Assembly: GCF_015500075.1 (NCBI RefSeq)
Contig: NZ_CP045496.1
Span: forward strand, 2,738,001 to 2,802,000
From: Mesorhizobium sp. INR15
GTDB taxonomy: Bacteria > Pseudomonadota > Alphaproteobacteria > Rhizobiales > Rhizobiaceae
Length of the DNA: 64,000 nucleotides
Direction of reading: 5' to 3'
The stretch's first letter is position 1. The number at the start of each line of letters is the position of its first letter. This document shows, in pieces, positions 26,040 through 34,675 of this stretch. The position numbers were made by a program, and so were the translations under genes. Below the pieces are notes generated by a model. It was not told the origin of the DNA and searched no databases. It saw only the letters and a list, made by a program, of their open reading frames with translations.

Positions 26040-26048
26040 GGTCTCTCG

Positions 26049-28505
26049 ATGATGAGCCTTGCCGAATATCGACGGACCGCCAGCAGCCTTTGCGATTACC
26101 TGCCCTGGGCCGCGCTCGTCGCGCCAGGCATCGTGCTCAACAAGGACGGCAGCTTCCAGCGCACCGCGACCTTTCGCGGCCCCGATCTCGATTCCGCAGT
26201 CGCGGCCGAACTGGTCGCGGTCGCCGCGCGCATCAACAATGCGTTTCGTCGCCTCGGCTCGGGCTGGAGCATCTTCGTCGAGGCGCAACGCCACGAAGCG
26301 GCGATTTATCCCGAGAGCGCGTTTCCCGATGCGGCGTCCGCTCTGCTCGACGCCGAGCGCAAAGCCGGTTTCGAAGAGGCAGGCGTTCATTTCGTCTCGA
26401 GCTATTTTCTCACCTTGCTGTTCCTGCCGCCGCCTCAGGACGCGGCGCGCGCCGAGGGATGGCTCTACGACGGCCGCGAGCAATCGAGTGCGGATCCCCG
26501 CGCGATCCTGCGCGCCTATGTCGACCGGACAGGGCGTGTGCTGTCCCTGCTCGACGGACTCATGCCCGAATGCCGGTGGCTCGATGATGGAGAAACGCTG
26601 ACCTATCTGCATTCGACGGTCTCGACCAAACGCCATCGGTTGCGCGTTCCCGAGACGCCGATCTATCTCGATGCGCTTGTGGCCGATGAGGTCCTCGCCG
26701 GTGGGCTCGAGCCACGCCTTGGTCATCAGCATCTGCGCGTGCTCACCATCGTCGGCTTCCCGACCGCGACAACGCCTGGCCTGCTCGATGATCTCAATCG
26801 GCTCGCCTTCCCCTATCGCTGGTCGACGCGGGCGATCCTGCTCGACAAGACCGATGCCGCCAGGCTCCTGACCAGGATCCGGCGCCAGTGGTTCGCCAAG
26901 CGCAAGAGCATCGCCTCGATCCTCAAGGAGGTCATGACAAACGAGACGTCCGCGCTCATCGACACCGACGCCGCCAACAAGGCGGCGGATGCGGATGCCG
27001 CGCTGCAGGAACTCGGCGCCGACATGGCGGGCATGGCCTATGTCACCGCGACCGTCGCCGTGTGGGATGCCGACCCGCGCGTCGCCGACGAGAAATTGCG
27101 GCTCGTCGAAAAAATCATCCAGGGCCGCGACTTCACGACAATCGTCGAGACCGTCAACGCGGTTGAGGCCTGGCTCGGCTCCTTGCCGGGGCACGCCTAC
27201 GCCAATGTCCGCCAGCCTCCCATCTCAACCCTCAATCTCGCCCACATGATTCCGCTGTCCGCGGTGTGGGCGGGACCGGAACGGGACGAGCATCTGGCCG
27301 GTCCTCCCTTGCTTTACGGCAAGACCGAAGGCTCGACCCCGTTCCGGTTGGCGCTTCATGTCGGCGATGTCGGCCACACCCTGGTCGTCGGCCCGACAGG
27401 CGCCGGCAAGTCGGTGCTGCTGGCGCTGATGGCGCTTCAGTTCCGCCGCTACGACAAGGCTCAGGTCTTCGCCTTCGACTTCGGCGGCTCGATCCGCGCC
27501 GCCGCGCTCGCCATGCGCGGCGACTGGCACGATCTGGGTGGCGGGCTGACCGAGGGCGCCGAAGCTTCCGTCTCGCTGCAGCCGCTCGCCCGCATTCACG
27601 ACACATACGAGCGCGCCTGGGCGGCCGACTGGATCGTCGCGATCCTCACACGCGAGGGCCTCCATATCACGCCTGACGCCAGGGAGCATATCTGGGCGGC
27701 GCTGACATCGCTTGCCTCGGCGCCGGTCGAGCAACGGACGCTGACTGGCCTCGGCGTGCTCCTGCAGGCCAATACGCTGAAGCAGGCGCTGCGGCCCTAT
27801 TGTGTCGGAGGACCTCACGGCCGGCTGCTTGACGCCGAGACCGAACAGCTCGGCCAGGCCTCCGTGCAGGCATTCGAAATCGAGGGCCTGATCGGCACGC
27901 AGGCCGCGCCGGCCGTGCTCTCCTACCTGTTCCATCGCATCGGCGACCGGCTCGACGGACGTCCGACGCTGCTCATTATCGACGAAGGCTGGCTTGCGCT
28001 CGATGACCGGGGTTTCGCCAGTCAACTGCGCGAGTGGCTCAAGACATTGCGCAAGAAGAACGCCAGCGTCGTCTTCGCCACCCAGTCCCTGTCCGACATC
28101 GACAGGTCCGACATCGCGCCGGTGATCATCGAGAGCTGCCCGACCAGGCTGTTGTTGCCAAACGAACGCGCGATCGAGCCGCAGATCACCGCTATCTATC
28201 GCCGCTTCGGCCTGAATGACCGACAGATCGAGATCCTGGCGCGCGCCACGCCCAAGCGCGACTACTACTGCCAGTCCCGACGCGGCAACCGGCTGTTCGA
28301 GCTCGGCCTGTCCGAAGTTGGCCTTGCGCTTTGCGCCGCGTCCTCCAAGGCGGACCAGGCCCTGATCGCCAGCGTCGCCGCCGAACATGGCCGCGACGAT
28401 TTTCTCGAGGCCTGGCTGCACGCCCGAAACATCACCTGGGCCGCTGATCTCGTTGCCGGATTTTCATCGCTCAACCTCGAACCCAAGAAGGACGTCCAGT
28501 CATGA
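26049..28505 (+). CDS. trbE: Conjugal transfer ATPase TrbE (VirB4-like)
   Basis: This 818-aa ATPase powers pilus assembly and substrate transfer. The N-terminal CagE/TrbE-type domain begins MSLAEYRRTASSLCDYLPW. Walker A is GPTGAGKSVLLALMA near residue 450 and Walker B is TLLIIDEGWLALDD near 640. A later segment VVFATQSLSDI is a family hallmark. The length is normal. It overlaps trbJ by four bases. Confidence 0.95.
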   Translation: MMSLAEYRRTASSLCDYLPWAALVAPGIVLNKDGSFQRTATFRGPDLDSAVAAELVAVAARINNAFRRLGSGWSIFVEAQRHEAAIYPESAFPDAASALLDAERKAGFEEAGVHFVSSYFLTLLFLPPPQDAARAEGWLYDGREQSSADPRAILRAYVDRTGRVLSLLDGLMPECRWLDDGETLTYLHSTVSTKRHRLRVPETPIYLDALVADEVLAGGLEPRLGHQHLRVLTIVGFPTATTPGLLDDLNRLAFPYRWSTRAILLDKTDAARLLTRIRRQWFAKRKSIASILKEVMTNETSALIDTDAANKAADADAALQELGADMAGMAYVTATVAVWDADPRVADEKLRLVEKIIQGRDFTTIVETVNAVEAWLGSLPGHAYANVRQPPISTLNLAHMIPLSAVWAGPERDEHLAGPPLLYGKTEGSTPFRLALHVGDVGHTLVVGPTGAGKSVLLALMALQFRRYDKAQVFAFDFGGSIRAAALAMRGDWHDLGGGLTEGAEASVSLQPLARIHDTYERAWAADWIVAILTREGLHITPDAREHIWAALTSLASAPVEQRTLTGLGVLLQANTLKQALRPYCVGGPHGRLLDAETEQLGQASVQAFEIEGLIGTQAAPAVLSYLFHRIGDRLDGRPTLLIIDEGWLALDDRGFASQLREWLKTLRKKNASVVFATQSLSDIDRSDIAPVIIESCPTRLLLPNERAIEPQITAIYRRFGLNDRQIEILARATPKRDYYCQSRRGNRLFELGLSEVGLALCAASSKADQALIASVAAEHGRDDFLEAWLHARNITWAADLVAGFSSLNLEPKKDVQS

Positions 28506-29260
28506 ACACTTATCGTTCGCGGGCACACATGCTTTTGCTCAGCGCCATGCTCGCGGTGCCGCTCGCTGTCCCGGCGACGATGCTGACAACACCAGCCCGG
28601 GCATTCATCGTCTTCGATCCTTCCAACTACGCGCAGAACGTTCTGACGGCCGCGCGGTCGCTTCAGCAGGTGACGAACCAGATCACATCGCTGCAGAACC
28701 AGGCCCAGATGCTGATCAACCAGGGCCGTAATCTCGCCAGTCTGCCTTTCTCCTCGCTCCAGGAGCTGCAGCAGTCGGTGCAACGCACGCAACAGCTCCT
28801 CAATCAGGCGCGGAACATTGCCTTCGACGTCCAGCAGGTCGACAGGGTGTTCCAGGAGAAATACGGCAAGGTTTCCCTCTCCGCGCCGGAGCAGCAGCTT
28901 GTCGCGGACGCGCGTTCGCGATGGCAGTACACCGTCGGCGGTCTGCAGGACGCGATGCGGGTGCAGGCAGGCGCCGTCGCGAACATCGAAACCAACCGCG
29001 CGCAGATGTCCTCGCTGGTCGGCGCCAGCCAATCGGCGGCGGGCGCGCTGCAGGCCACGCAGGCCGGCAACCAGCTCCTGGCGCTCCAGGCCCAGCAACT
29101 GGCTGACCTCACGGCTGTTGTCGCCGCCAATGGACGCGCCCAGGCGTTGAGGGACGCGGAAATGTCCGCGGCCGCGGAGCAGGGGCGCGAGCAGCGCCGT
29201 CGCTTTCTGGCCGCCGGATCCGGTTACGCGGCCGGCAGTGCCGCGATGTTCAATCGCTGA
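28502..29260 (+). CDS. trbJ: Conjugal transfer protein TrbJ (VirB5-like)
   Basis: This 252-aa exported protein has a signal peptide (about residues 1-34, ending TPARAF). A long Gln-rich coiled-coil follows (SLQQVTNQITSLQNQAQML, then QSVQRTQQLLNQARN), as in TrbJ/VirB5 minor pilus proteins. It overlaps trbE at its start and is followed after 11 bases by the small trbK-like gene. Confidence 0.9.
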   Translation: MNTYRSRAHMLLLSAMLAVPLAVPATMLTTPARAFIVFDPSNYAQNVLTAARSLQQVTNQITSLQNQAQMLINQGRNLASLPFSSLQELQQSVQRTQQLLNQARNIAFDVQQVDRVFQEKYGKVSLSAPEQQLVADARSRWQYTVGGLQDAMRVQAGAVANIETNRAQMSSLVGASQSAAGALQATQAGNQLLALQAQQLADLTAVVAANGRAQALRDAEMSAAAEQGREQRRRFLAAGSGYAAGSAAMFNR

Positions 29261-29271
29261 GGCGCTGGGAC

Positions 29272-29583
29272 ATGGATGGCAAGACCCGTCTTCGCCTAGG
29301 TGCCCTGGTCTTCGCCGGCGCCGCCCTTGGCGCTGCCGCGCTCGCGATGACGCACACGAAGGGAGGTTCGGCCGGATCGCCCTCGCGACCGCCGATCGCC
29401 CTGGTGCCAAGTGCGCTGCGCGAAGGCCTTCGCCACTGCCAGGGCCTCGGTGAGGCAGCGCTGCTCGATACCGATTGCACGCGCCTGTGGGCCGCGCAGC
29501 GCGATCACTTTCTGGGCTTCAGACGCCCGCCGGCGAATCCGGCATCGGGTGTTGCGGCCTCGAGCGCTGACGGGACGCGATAG
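29272..29583 (+). CDS. trbK: Putative entry-exclusion protein TrbK-like
   Basis: This 103-aa protein has one N-terminal hydrophobic helix (LGALVFAGAALGAAALAM). Two cysteines follow in HCQGLGEAALLDTDCTRLW, the pattern of the TrbK-alt family found between trbJ and trbL. Such proteins block redundant entry of related elements. Position and size support the call more than overall sequence. Confidence 0.75.
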   Translation: MDGKTRLRLGALVFAGAALGAAALAMTHTKGGSAGSPSRPPIALVPSALREGLRHCQGLGEAALLDTDCTRLWAAQRDHFLGFRRPPANPASGVAASSADGTR

Positions 29584-29585
29584 AC

Positions 29586-30944
29586 ATGGGCAACACCGGT
29601 GTCATCGATGAATTCCTCGCCACATTCACGCGCTATATAGACAGCGGCTTCGGCCTGCTCGGCGGCGAAGTCGCCTTCGTCGCCACAACGCTCATCGTCA
29701 TCGATGTGACGCTCGCCGCGCTTTTCTGGAGCTTTGGCGCCGATGAAGACATACTGGCCAGGCTTGTCAGGAAGACGCTCTTCGTCGGTGTCTTCGCCTA
29801 TCTGATTTCCAACTGGAACAGCCTGGCGCGCATCGTTTTCGAAAGTTTTTCGGGTCTTGGCCTGAAAGCCAGCGGCACCGCCTTCTCGGTTCAGGACCTG
29901 CTGCGGCCCGGCAAGGTCGCGCAAACCGGCCTCGATGCCGGACGGCCTTTGCTCGAGGCCGTCTCCGGCTTGATGGGCTATGTCTCCTTCTTTGAAAATT
30001 TCATCCAGATCGCCTGCCTGCTGTTCGCCTGGGCTCTGGTGCTGCTCGCATTCTTTATCCTGGCGGTGCAGCTCTTCGTCACGCTGATCGAATTCAAGCT
30101 GTCGACACTGGCCGGTTTCGTCCTCATCCCTTTTGGCCTCTTCGGCAAAACGGCCTTCATGGCCGAGCGGGTGCTTGGCAACGTCATTTCGTCGGGTATC
30201 AAGGTGCTGGTGCTGGCCGTTGTCATCGGTATCGGCTCGACGCTGTTCGGGGAGTTTACCCGGGGCTTCGGCGGCGAGAGCCCGACCATCGATCAGGCTA
30301 TGGCCATCGTCCTGGCGGCGCTGTCATTGCTTGGGCTCGGCATCTTCGGCCCCGGGATCGCCAACGGTATTGTTTCGGGCGGACCGCAACTGGGCGCCGG
30401 CGCTGCCGTCGGCACCGGCCTTGCGGCGAGCGGCATGGCTGTCGCGGGCTCCGGCGCTGCCGGTCTTGCAGTGCGCGGCGCAACAATCGCATTCCAGGGC
30501 GCGGCGTCGGCAGCGCGCGGCACGGCTTCGCTCGCGGGCGGCGGCTCGGCGGCTTACACGCTCGGCGCGGCCGGACAGGGAGGCGCTGAGGGCGTTGCCT
30601 CTGGCGTCAGCGGCATCGCACGCGCTGGCGCGGTTGCTGCTGCCACACCGTTCAAGCGCGCTGCGGCGCATGCCGGTCAATCGCTGAATTCGAGCTTTGC
30701 CGAAGGTGCCAGTTCGGCTGCCGGGATTACGGGCGGCTCTTCCGCCAAGCCTACGGTTGCCGTCCCGCCGGCCTCGGCTCTTTCTCCAGGGCCCGGCAGC
30801 CCATCCGGCGCTCAGCCCGAATGGGCCAAACGTTTGCAGCGATCCCAGCGCCTGTCTCATGGCGCCCAGACTGCCGCCCATGCCGTGCGCGCCGGCGACA
30901 GCCACGGCGGCGGTGCATCGATTTCTCTTTCTGAAGGCGAATGA
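29586..30944 (+). CDS. trbL: Conjugal transfer protein TrbL (VirB6-like)
   Basis: This 452-aa polytopic inner-membrane protein has about six hydrophobic segments between residues 20 and 260, including FIQIACLLFAWALVLLAFFI and VLVLAVVIGIGSTLF. A long Ala/Gly/Ser-rich hydrophilic C-terminal tail follows, typical of TrbL. It sits between trbK and trbF with only 3-base gaps. Confidence 0.92.
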   Translation: MGNTGVIDEFLATFTRYIDSGFGLLGGEVAFVATTLIVIDVTLAALFWSFGADEDILARLVRKTLFVGVFAYLISNWNSLARIVFESFSGLGLKASGTAFSVQDLLRPGKVAQTGLDAGRPLLEAVSGLMGYVSFFENFIQIACLLFAWALVLLAFFILAVQLFVTLIEFKLSTLAGFVLIPFGLFGKTAFMAERVLGNVISSGIKVLVLAVVIGIGSTLFGEFTRGFGGESPTIDQAMAIVLAALSLLGLGIFGPGIANGIVSGGPQLGAGAAVGTGLAASGMAVAGSGAAGLAVRGATIAFQGAASAARGTASLAGGGSAAYTLGAAGQGGAEGVASGVSGIARAGAVAAATPFKRAAAHAGQSLNSSFAEGASSAAGITGGSSAKPTVAVPPASALSPGPGSPSGAQPEWAKRLQRSQRLSHGAQTAAHAVRAGDSHGGGASISLSEGE

Positions 30945-30947
30945 TCA

Positions 30948-31637
30948 ATGAATGTCTTTCGGCGCCCCGCTGTCCATTACGGCAAGACCCCTCAACCGGA
31001 AACGCCTTACCAGAAGGCAGCGCAGATCTGGGACGAGCGCATCGGCTCCGCTCGCGTCCAGGCACGGAACTGGCGCGTCATGGCGTTCGGATCGCTTGTC
31101 TTGTCGGCCGGCCTCGCAACCGCGCTTGTCTGGCTGTCGTCGCGTGGCACCGTCGTGCCCTGGGTGGTGCAGGTCGACAGGCTCGGGCAGGCTCAGGCAA
31201 CCGCTCCGGCTGTCGCCGGCTACAAACCAACCGATCCTCAGATAGCATGGCATCTCGCCCGGTTCATCGAGCAGGTACGTTCCATCCCCGCCGATGCGAT
31301 CGTCGTGCGCCAGGACTGGCTGCGCGCCTATGAATGGACCACCGATCAAGGTGCCGCGGCGCTCAACGATTACGCGCGCGCCAACGACCCGTTTTCAAAG
31401 GTCGGCAAGCAGCAGGTTTCGGTAGAGGTGTCGTCGGTCATCCGAGCCTCGCCGGCGTCGTTTCGCGTTGCCTGGATCGAGCGTCACTACGAACTTGGCC
31501 AGCTCGCTGGAACGGAACGCTGGACGGCGATCCTGACAGTCGTGACGCAGCCGCCGAGCGACGCAGAGCGGCTTCGCGCCAATCCGCTCGGCATCTACGT
31601 CAACGCCATCGACTGGTCGCGGGAGATGAGCCAATGA
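30948..31637 (+). CDS. trbF: Conjugal transfer protein TrbF (VirB8-like)
   Basis: This 229-aa bitopic protein has a cytoplasmic N-terminus (GKTPQPETPYQKAAQIWDER), a membrane helix (MAFGSLVLSAGLATALVWL) and a periplasmic domain of the VirB8 fold. It is part of the inner-membrane assembly platform. Its stop overlaps the trbG start as ATGA. Confidence 0.93.
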   Translation: MNVFRRPAVHYGKTPQPETPYQKAAQIWDERIGSARVQARNWRVMAFGSLVLSAGLATALVWLSSRGTVVPWVVQVDRLGQAQATAPAVAGYKPTDPQIAWHLARFIEQVRSIPADAIVVRQDWLRAYEWTTDQGAAALNDYARANDPFSKVGKQQVSVEVSSVIRASPASFRVAWIERHYELGQLAGTERWTAILTVVTQPPSDAERLRANPLGIYVNAIDWSREMSQ

Positions 31638-32680
31638 CCTCGGCGTCGCGTCTTGTCACGGGAGGCTTGCTGCGGGCCGGACTGGTTTCGGCAGCGGCGC
31701 TGCTCGTGGGCTGCGCCATACCACCGAAGAAGCCGCCGAACATCCGTTACGATCCCGACGTTCCGCCTTTGGCGGCGCTGCCGAAGCTCGCGAAAGAGGA
31801 AAGGCCAAGGCCGCTGCTTGTGCCACCAGGGTGGCCCCCAGCGCGTGGCGGGGCCGCTGGCGAGGCACCCACGGGGCGGGTCGAGAACGCCAACGCGGCC
31901 GCGCGCGTGGAACCGCGCCGCGAGGGCTACTACAACGCCATCCAGATCTATCCCTGGAGCGAAGGAGCGCTTTACCAGGTCTACGCCACGCCGGGCCGGA
32001 TAACCGACATCGCTCTCGAGCCGGGCGAGAGCCTTGCAGGCGAGGGTCCGATCGCGGCAGGTGATACGGCGCGCTGGATCATCGGCGACACCGAAAGCGG
32101 TTCCGGTGCCACCCGGCGCGTCCATGTCCTGGTGAAACCCTCGCGCGCCGACATCGTGACCAATCTAGTCATCGCCACGGACCGCCGCAGCTACATGCTC
32201 GAACTGCGTGCGGGGGCGAAGCCGTATATGCCGGCCGTCGCTTGGTCCTATCCGGTCCTGCCGGCGGCGGTTCAAAAAGCCGTCCCGACGACGCCGGTCA
32301 TACCCGAGATCGCCGCACGCAACTATCGCTACGGCCTTAGCGGCGATGCACCGCCCTGGCGGCCCGTGAACGCTTACGATGACGGGCGCAGGGCCTACTT
32401 GGAGTTTCCCCGGGGGATTGTTCAAGGCGAAATGCCACCGCTCTTCGTCATCGGTCCGGACGGCGAGGCCGAGATCGCCAACAGCCGCGTCTACCAGAAC
32501 ATCCTGATCGTCGACCGTCTCTTTGGCGCGGCCGAACTGCGTCTTGGCAGCGGCGACCGGCAGCAGACGGTGAGGATCGCCCGCACCGATTGGGGAAAAC
32601 TGGATCGGCGGCGGCTGTTGCCAGGCGTTGGCGCCGCGCCGGAGGTGCCGGGCACAAGGACAAGGGGAGGGCAACCATGA
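31634..32680 (+). CDS. trbG: Conjugal transfer protein TrbG (VirB9-like)
   Basis: This 348-aa periplasmic/outer-membrane core protein has a lipoprotein-like N-terminus (LVSAAALLVGCAIPP). A Pro-rich spacer and the VirB9 beta-rich domain follow (YPWSEGALYQVYATPGRITD, LVIATDRRSYMLEL and NYRYGLSGDAPPW). The ATG at 31634 gives the coupled overlap with trbF; the open frame upstream is out of family. Confidence 0.93.
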   Translation: MTSASRLVTGGLLRAGLVSAAALLVGCAIPPKKPPNIRYDPDVPPLAALPKLAKEERPRPLLVPPGWPPARGGAAGEAPTGRVENANAAARVEPRREGYYNAIQIYPWSEGALYQVYATPGRITDIALEPGESLAGEGPIAAGDTARWIIGDTESGSGATRRVHVLVKPSRADIVTNLVIATDRRSYMLELRAGAKPYMPAVAWSYPVLPAAVQKAVPTTPVIPEIAARNYRYGLSGDAPPWRPVNAYDDGRRAYLEFPRGIVQGEMPPLFVIGPDGEAEIANSRVYQNILIVDRLFGAAELRLGSGDRQQTVRIARTDWGKLDRRRLLPGVGAAPEVPGTRTRGGQP

Positions 32681-33825
32681 CCGAGAAGGATATCGCTCTC
32701 GAACCGATGCGGCTTCGCGCCGATCCGCCGCGCGTGACCCGTCTGTCGCGCAAGGTTCTCGCAGGCATTGGGTTGGCCACCTCGCTCAGCATTGGCGGCG
32801 CGCTGATATACGCGTTGCGGGACAGCGACACGACCGGGCAGGGCGAGCAGCAGATCTTGACGTCCAATCGGCAGCCCGCCGACGGACTGGCAAGCTTGCC
32901 GCGCGACTATTCCGGTCCGATCCTTGGGCCGCCGCTGCCTGGCGACCTGGGCAGACCGATCCTCGATGCCCAGAACAAGGGCCAGGCTGTCGTGCCGCCA
33001 ATGATGGCGGCCCCGGCGGTGGACGAAGCAGAGCAGCGCCGGCAGGCCGAAGAGGAGGCGGCCAGAACCTCGCGCGTCTTCTTCCAGCAAGGACAGACAG
33101 GCGCGGTGCCTGCCGTTGCGCCTGGATCGCTTTCCGTGCCGGGTCTTGACGAGCTCGCTCAGCAGGGCGGCCAGCCGAATGCGCAGGACCATCAGTCCGA
33201 TTTCCTCGGCGCCGCCGCGGATCGCCGCACCGTGGCGCCTGATCGCATCATGCCCCCTGCGTCACCTTATGTGCTTCAGGCCGGGGCTGTGATCCCGGCC
33301 GCGCTCGTCACCGGCATCCGCTCGGATCTGCCTGGTCAGGTCAGTGCCCAGGTGACCGAGAATGTCTATGACAGTCCCACCGGCCGGGCGCTCATCATTC
33401 CACAGGGAACACGCATTGTCGGCCAGTACGACAACGGCGTTGGCTTCGGACAACGGCGCGTGCTGCTTGTCTGGAACCGGCTGATTTTTCCCGATGGACG
33501 CTCCATCGTCCTCGAGCGGCAGCCCGGTACTGATGCGCGGGGCTATGCCGGTCTGGAAGACGGCGTCGATTACCATTGGTCGGATTTGTTCAAGGCGGCG
33601 GCACTCTCGACGCTTCTCAGCGTCGGCGCGCAAGCCGGCTCCTCCGGCCAGGAGAGCGACATCGCACGCGCGCTGCGCAGCGGCACTTCGGAAAGTGTCA
33701 ACCAGGTCGGCCAGCAGATCGTCAAGCGCCAGCTCGACATCGCGCCGACGCTTGCGATCCGGCCCGGCTTCCCCGTTCGCGTCCTTGTCACCCGCGACCT
33801 TGTGCTTGAACCTTATGGAGGCTGA
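32677..33825 (+). CDS. trbI: Conjugal transfer protein TrbI (VirB10-like)
   Basis: This 382-aa core-complex protein spans the envelope. It has a short cytoplasmic N-terminus, a membrane helix (VLAGIGLATSLSIGGALIYAL), a Gln/Pro-rich periplasmic linker, and a C-terminal VirB10 domain with ASPYVLQAGAVIPAALVTGI and QGTRIVGQYDNGVGFGQ. The ATG at 32677 overlaps the trbG stop and follows AAGGGGAGG. Confidence 0.95.
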   Translation: MTEKDIALEPMRLRADPPRVTRLSRKVLAGIGLATSLSIGGALIYALRDSDTTGQGEQQILTSNRQPADGLASLPRDYSGPILGPPLPGDLGRPILDAQNKGQAVVPPMMAAPAVDEAEQRRQAEEEAARTSRVFFQQGQTGAVPAVAPGSLSVPGLDELAQQGGQPNAQDHQSDFLGAAADRRTVAPDRIMPPASPYVLQAGAVIPAALVTGIRSDLPGQVSAQVTENVYDSPTGRALIIPQGTRIVGQYDNGVGFGQRRVLLVWNRLIFPDGRSIVLERQPGTDARGYAGLEDGVDYHWSDLFKAAALSTLLSVGAQAGSSGQESDIARALRSGTSESVNQVGQQIVKRQLDIAPTLAIRPGFPVRVLVTRDLVLEPYGG

Positions 33826-33827
33826 AT

Positions 33828-34049
33828 ATGCCCAAGCTGAAACTCGCTGCGATCACCGACGACAGGCCGGTCAAGATCACGGTGGAATTGCCCGCTCCGC
33901 TGCATCGCGATCTGGTGACATATGCAGAGATTCTTGGGCGCGAGGCGGGGCAACCCATTGCTGACCCGGTGCGCCTGATCGCGCCGATGCTCGAGCGGTT
34001 CATCGCGACCGATCGCGGCTTCGCGAAAGCAAGGAGGGAGAGGCACTAG
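33828..34049 (+). CDS. DUF2274 protein, last gene of the trb operon
   Basis: This 73-aa protein matches DUF2274, which regularly follows trbI in Rhizobiales elements. It reads as a ribbon-helix-helix-like fold (RPVKITVELPAPLHRDLVTY) followed by a helix (DPVRLIAPMLERFIA). A DNA-binding or transfer-regulatory role is possible but not established. It starts two bases after the trbI stop. Confidence 0.85.
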   Translation: MPKLKLAAITDDRPVKITVELPAPLHRDLVTYAEILGREAGQPIADPVRLIAPMLERFIATDRGFAKARRERH

Positions 34050-34082
34050 TCCAGGGATGCCGGCAAAGCGCGCATCAAGGGT

Positions 34083-34553
34083 CTACTCAATAGGCAGTGG
34101 CCGCGCGTGCTTCACTTGCCCTAACGCAAAGCTCGATTCTATCGACGCGACCCCTTCAAGCCGGGTGAGCGTGCGCTTCAGAAAAGCCTCATAGGCTTCC
34201 AGGTCCTTTACGACGATGCGCAACAGATAGTCACGCTGTCCTGTCATCAGGTAGCACTCCACGATCTCCGGCCAGCGCTGGACCGCCGTTGCGAAACGGT
34301 CGAGTTCCTCCTCGCGCTGCCGCTCAAGCTTGATCGAGGCGAAGACGCTGATGGGCAATCCGACTTTCAACTGATCGACGACCGCGACATAGCTGGTGAT
34401 GACACCGGCTGCTTCGAGATTGCGGACCCTGCGGGCACAGGGAGATGGCGACAATCCGACCGCGTCGCTCAGCTGCTCGCTCGTGGCATGCGCGTTGGAT
34501 TGCAATATCGCCAGAATTTTGCGGTCAATACTGTCGATCGCGATTTTTGACAT
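34083..34553 (-). CDS. Lrp/AsnC-family transcriptional regulator
   Basis: This 156-aa regulator has an N-terminal helix-turn-helix (IDRKILAILQSNAHATSEQL, then GLSPSPCARRVRNLEAAGVI) and a C-terminal RAM ligand domain (VFASIKLERQREEEL, GQRDYLLRIVVKDLEAYEAF). The ATG at 34553 follows GGAGA. It is divergent from the 2-oxoacid dehydrogenase gene, 122 bases away, and probably controls it in response to an amino acid. The arrangement mirrors mdeR and mdeB of Pseudomonas putida, though mdeA is absent. Confidence 0.93.
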   Translation of the reverse strand: MSKIAIDSIDRKILAILQSNAHATSEQLSDAVGLSPSPCARRVRNLEAAGVITSYVAVVDQLKVGLPISVFASIKLERQREEELDRFATAVQRWPEIVECYLMTGQRDYLLRIVVKDLEAYEAFLKRTLTRLEGVASIESSFALGQVKHARPLPIE

Positions 34554-34675
34554 TTTTGGTCTCCAAGGCGAACAATATTCGTCGATATAGCCAATTGGAT
34601 GGCATTTCGCAGCATGAATTAGCCGAAATTGCTTTCGGCTCTCGTCTATCTTCGGATCCGTCAAATGAGGGCGGC

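Larger units (their letters stand above)
1..34049. mobile_element. ICE-type conjugative transfer region (transfer module plus cargo)
   Basis: The relaxase rlxS, coupling protein traG, a CopG gene and a complete trbBCDEJKLFGI set lie on one strand in the order typical of Mesorhizobium integrative conjugative elements. Two cargo blocks interrupt the order, one between rlxS and traG and one between the CopG gene and trbB. No integrase, excisionase or attachment site for this module is visible, so the element boundaries are outside the window or unrecognised. The coordinates mark only the span with transfer genes. A plasmid carrying the same module cannot be excluded from the sequence alone. Confidence 0.65.
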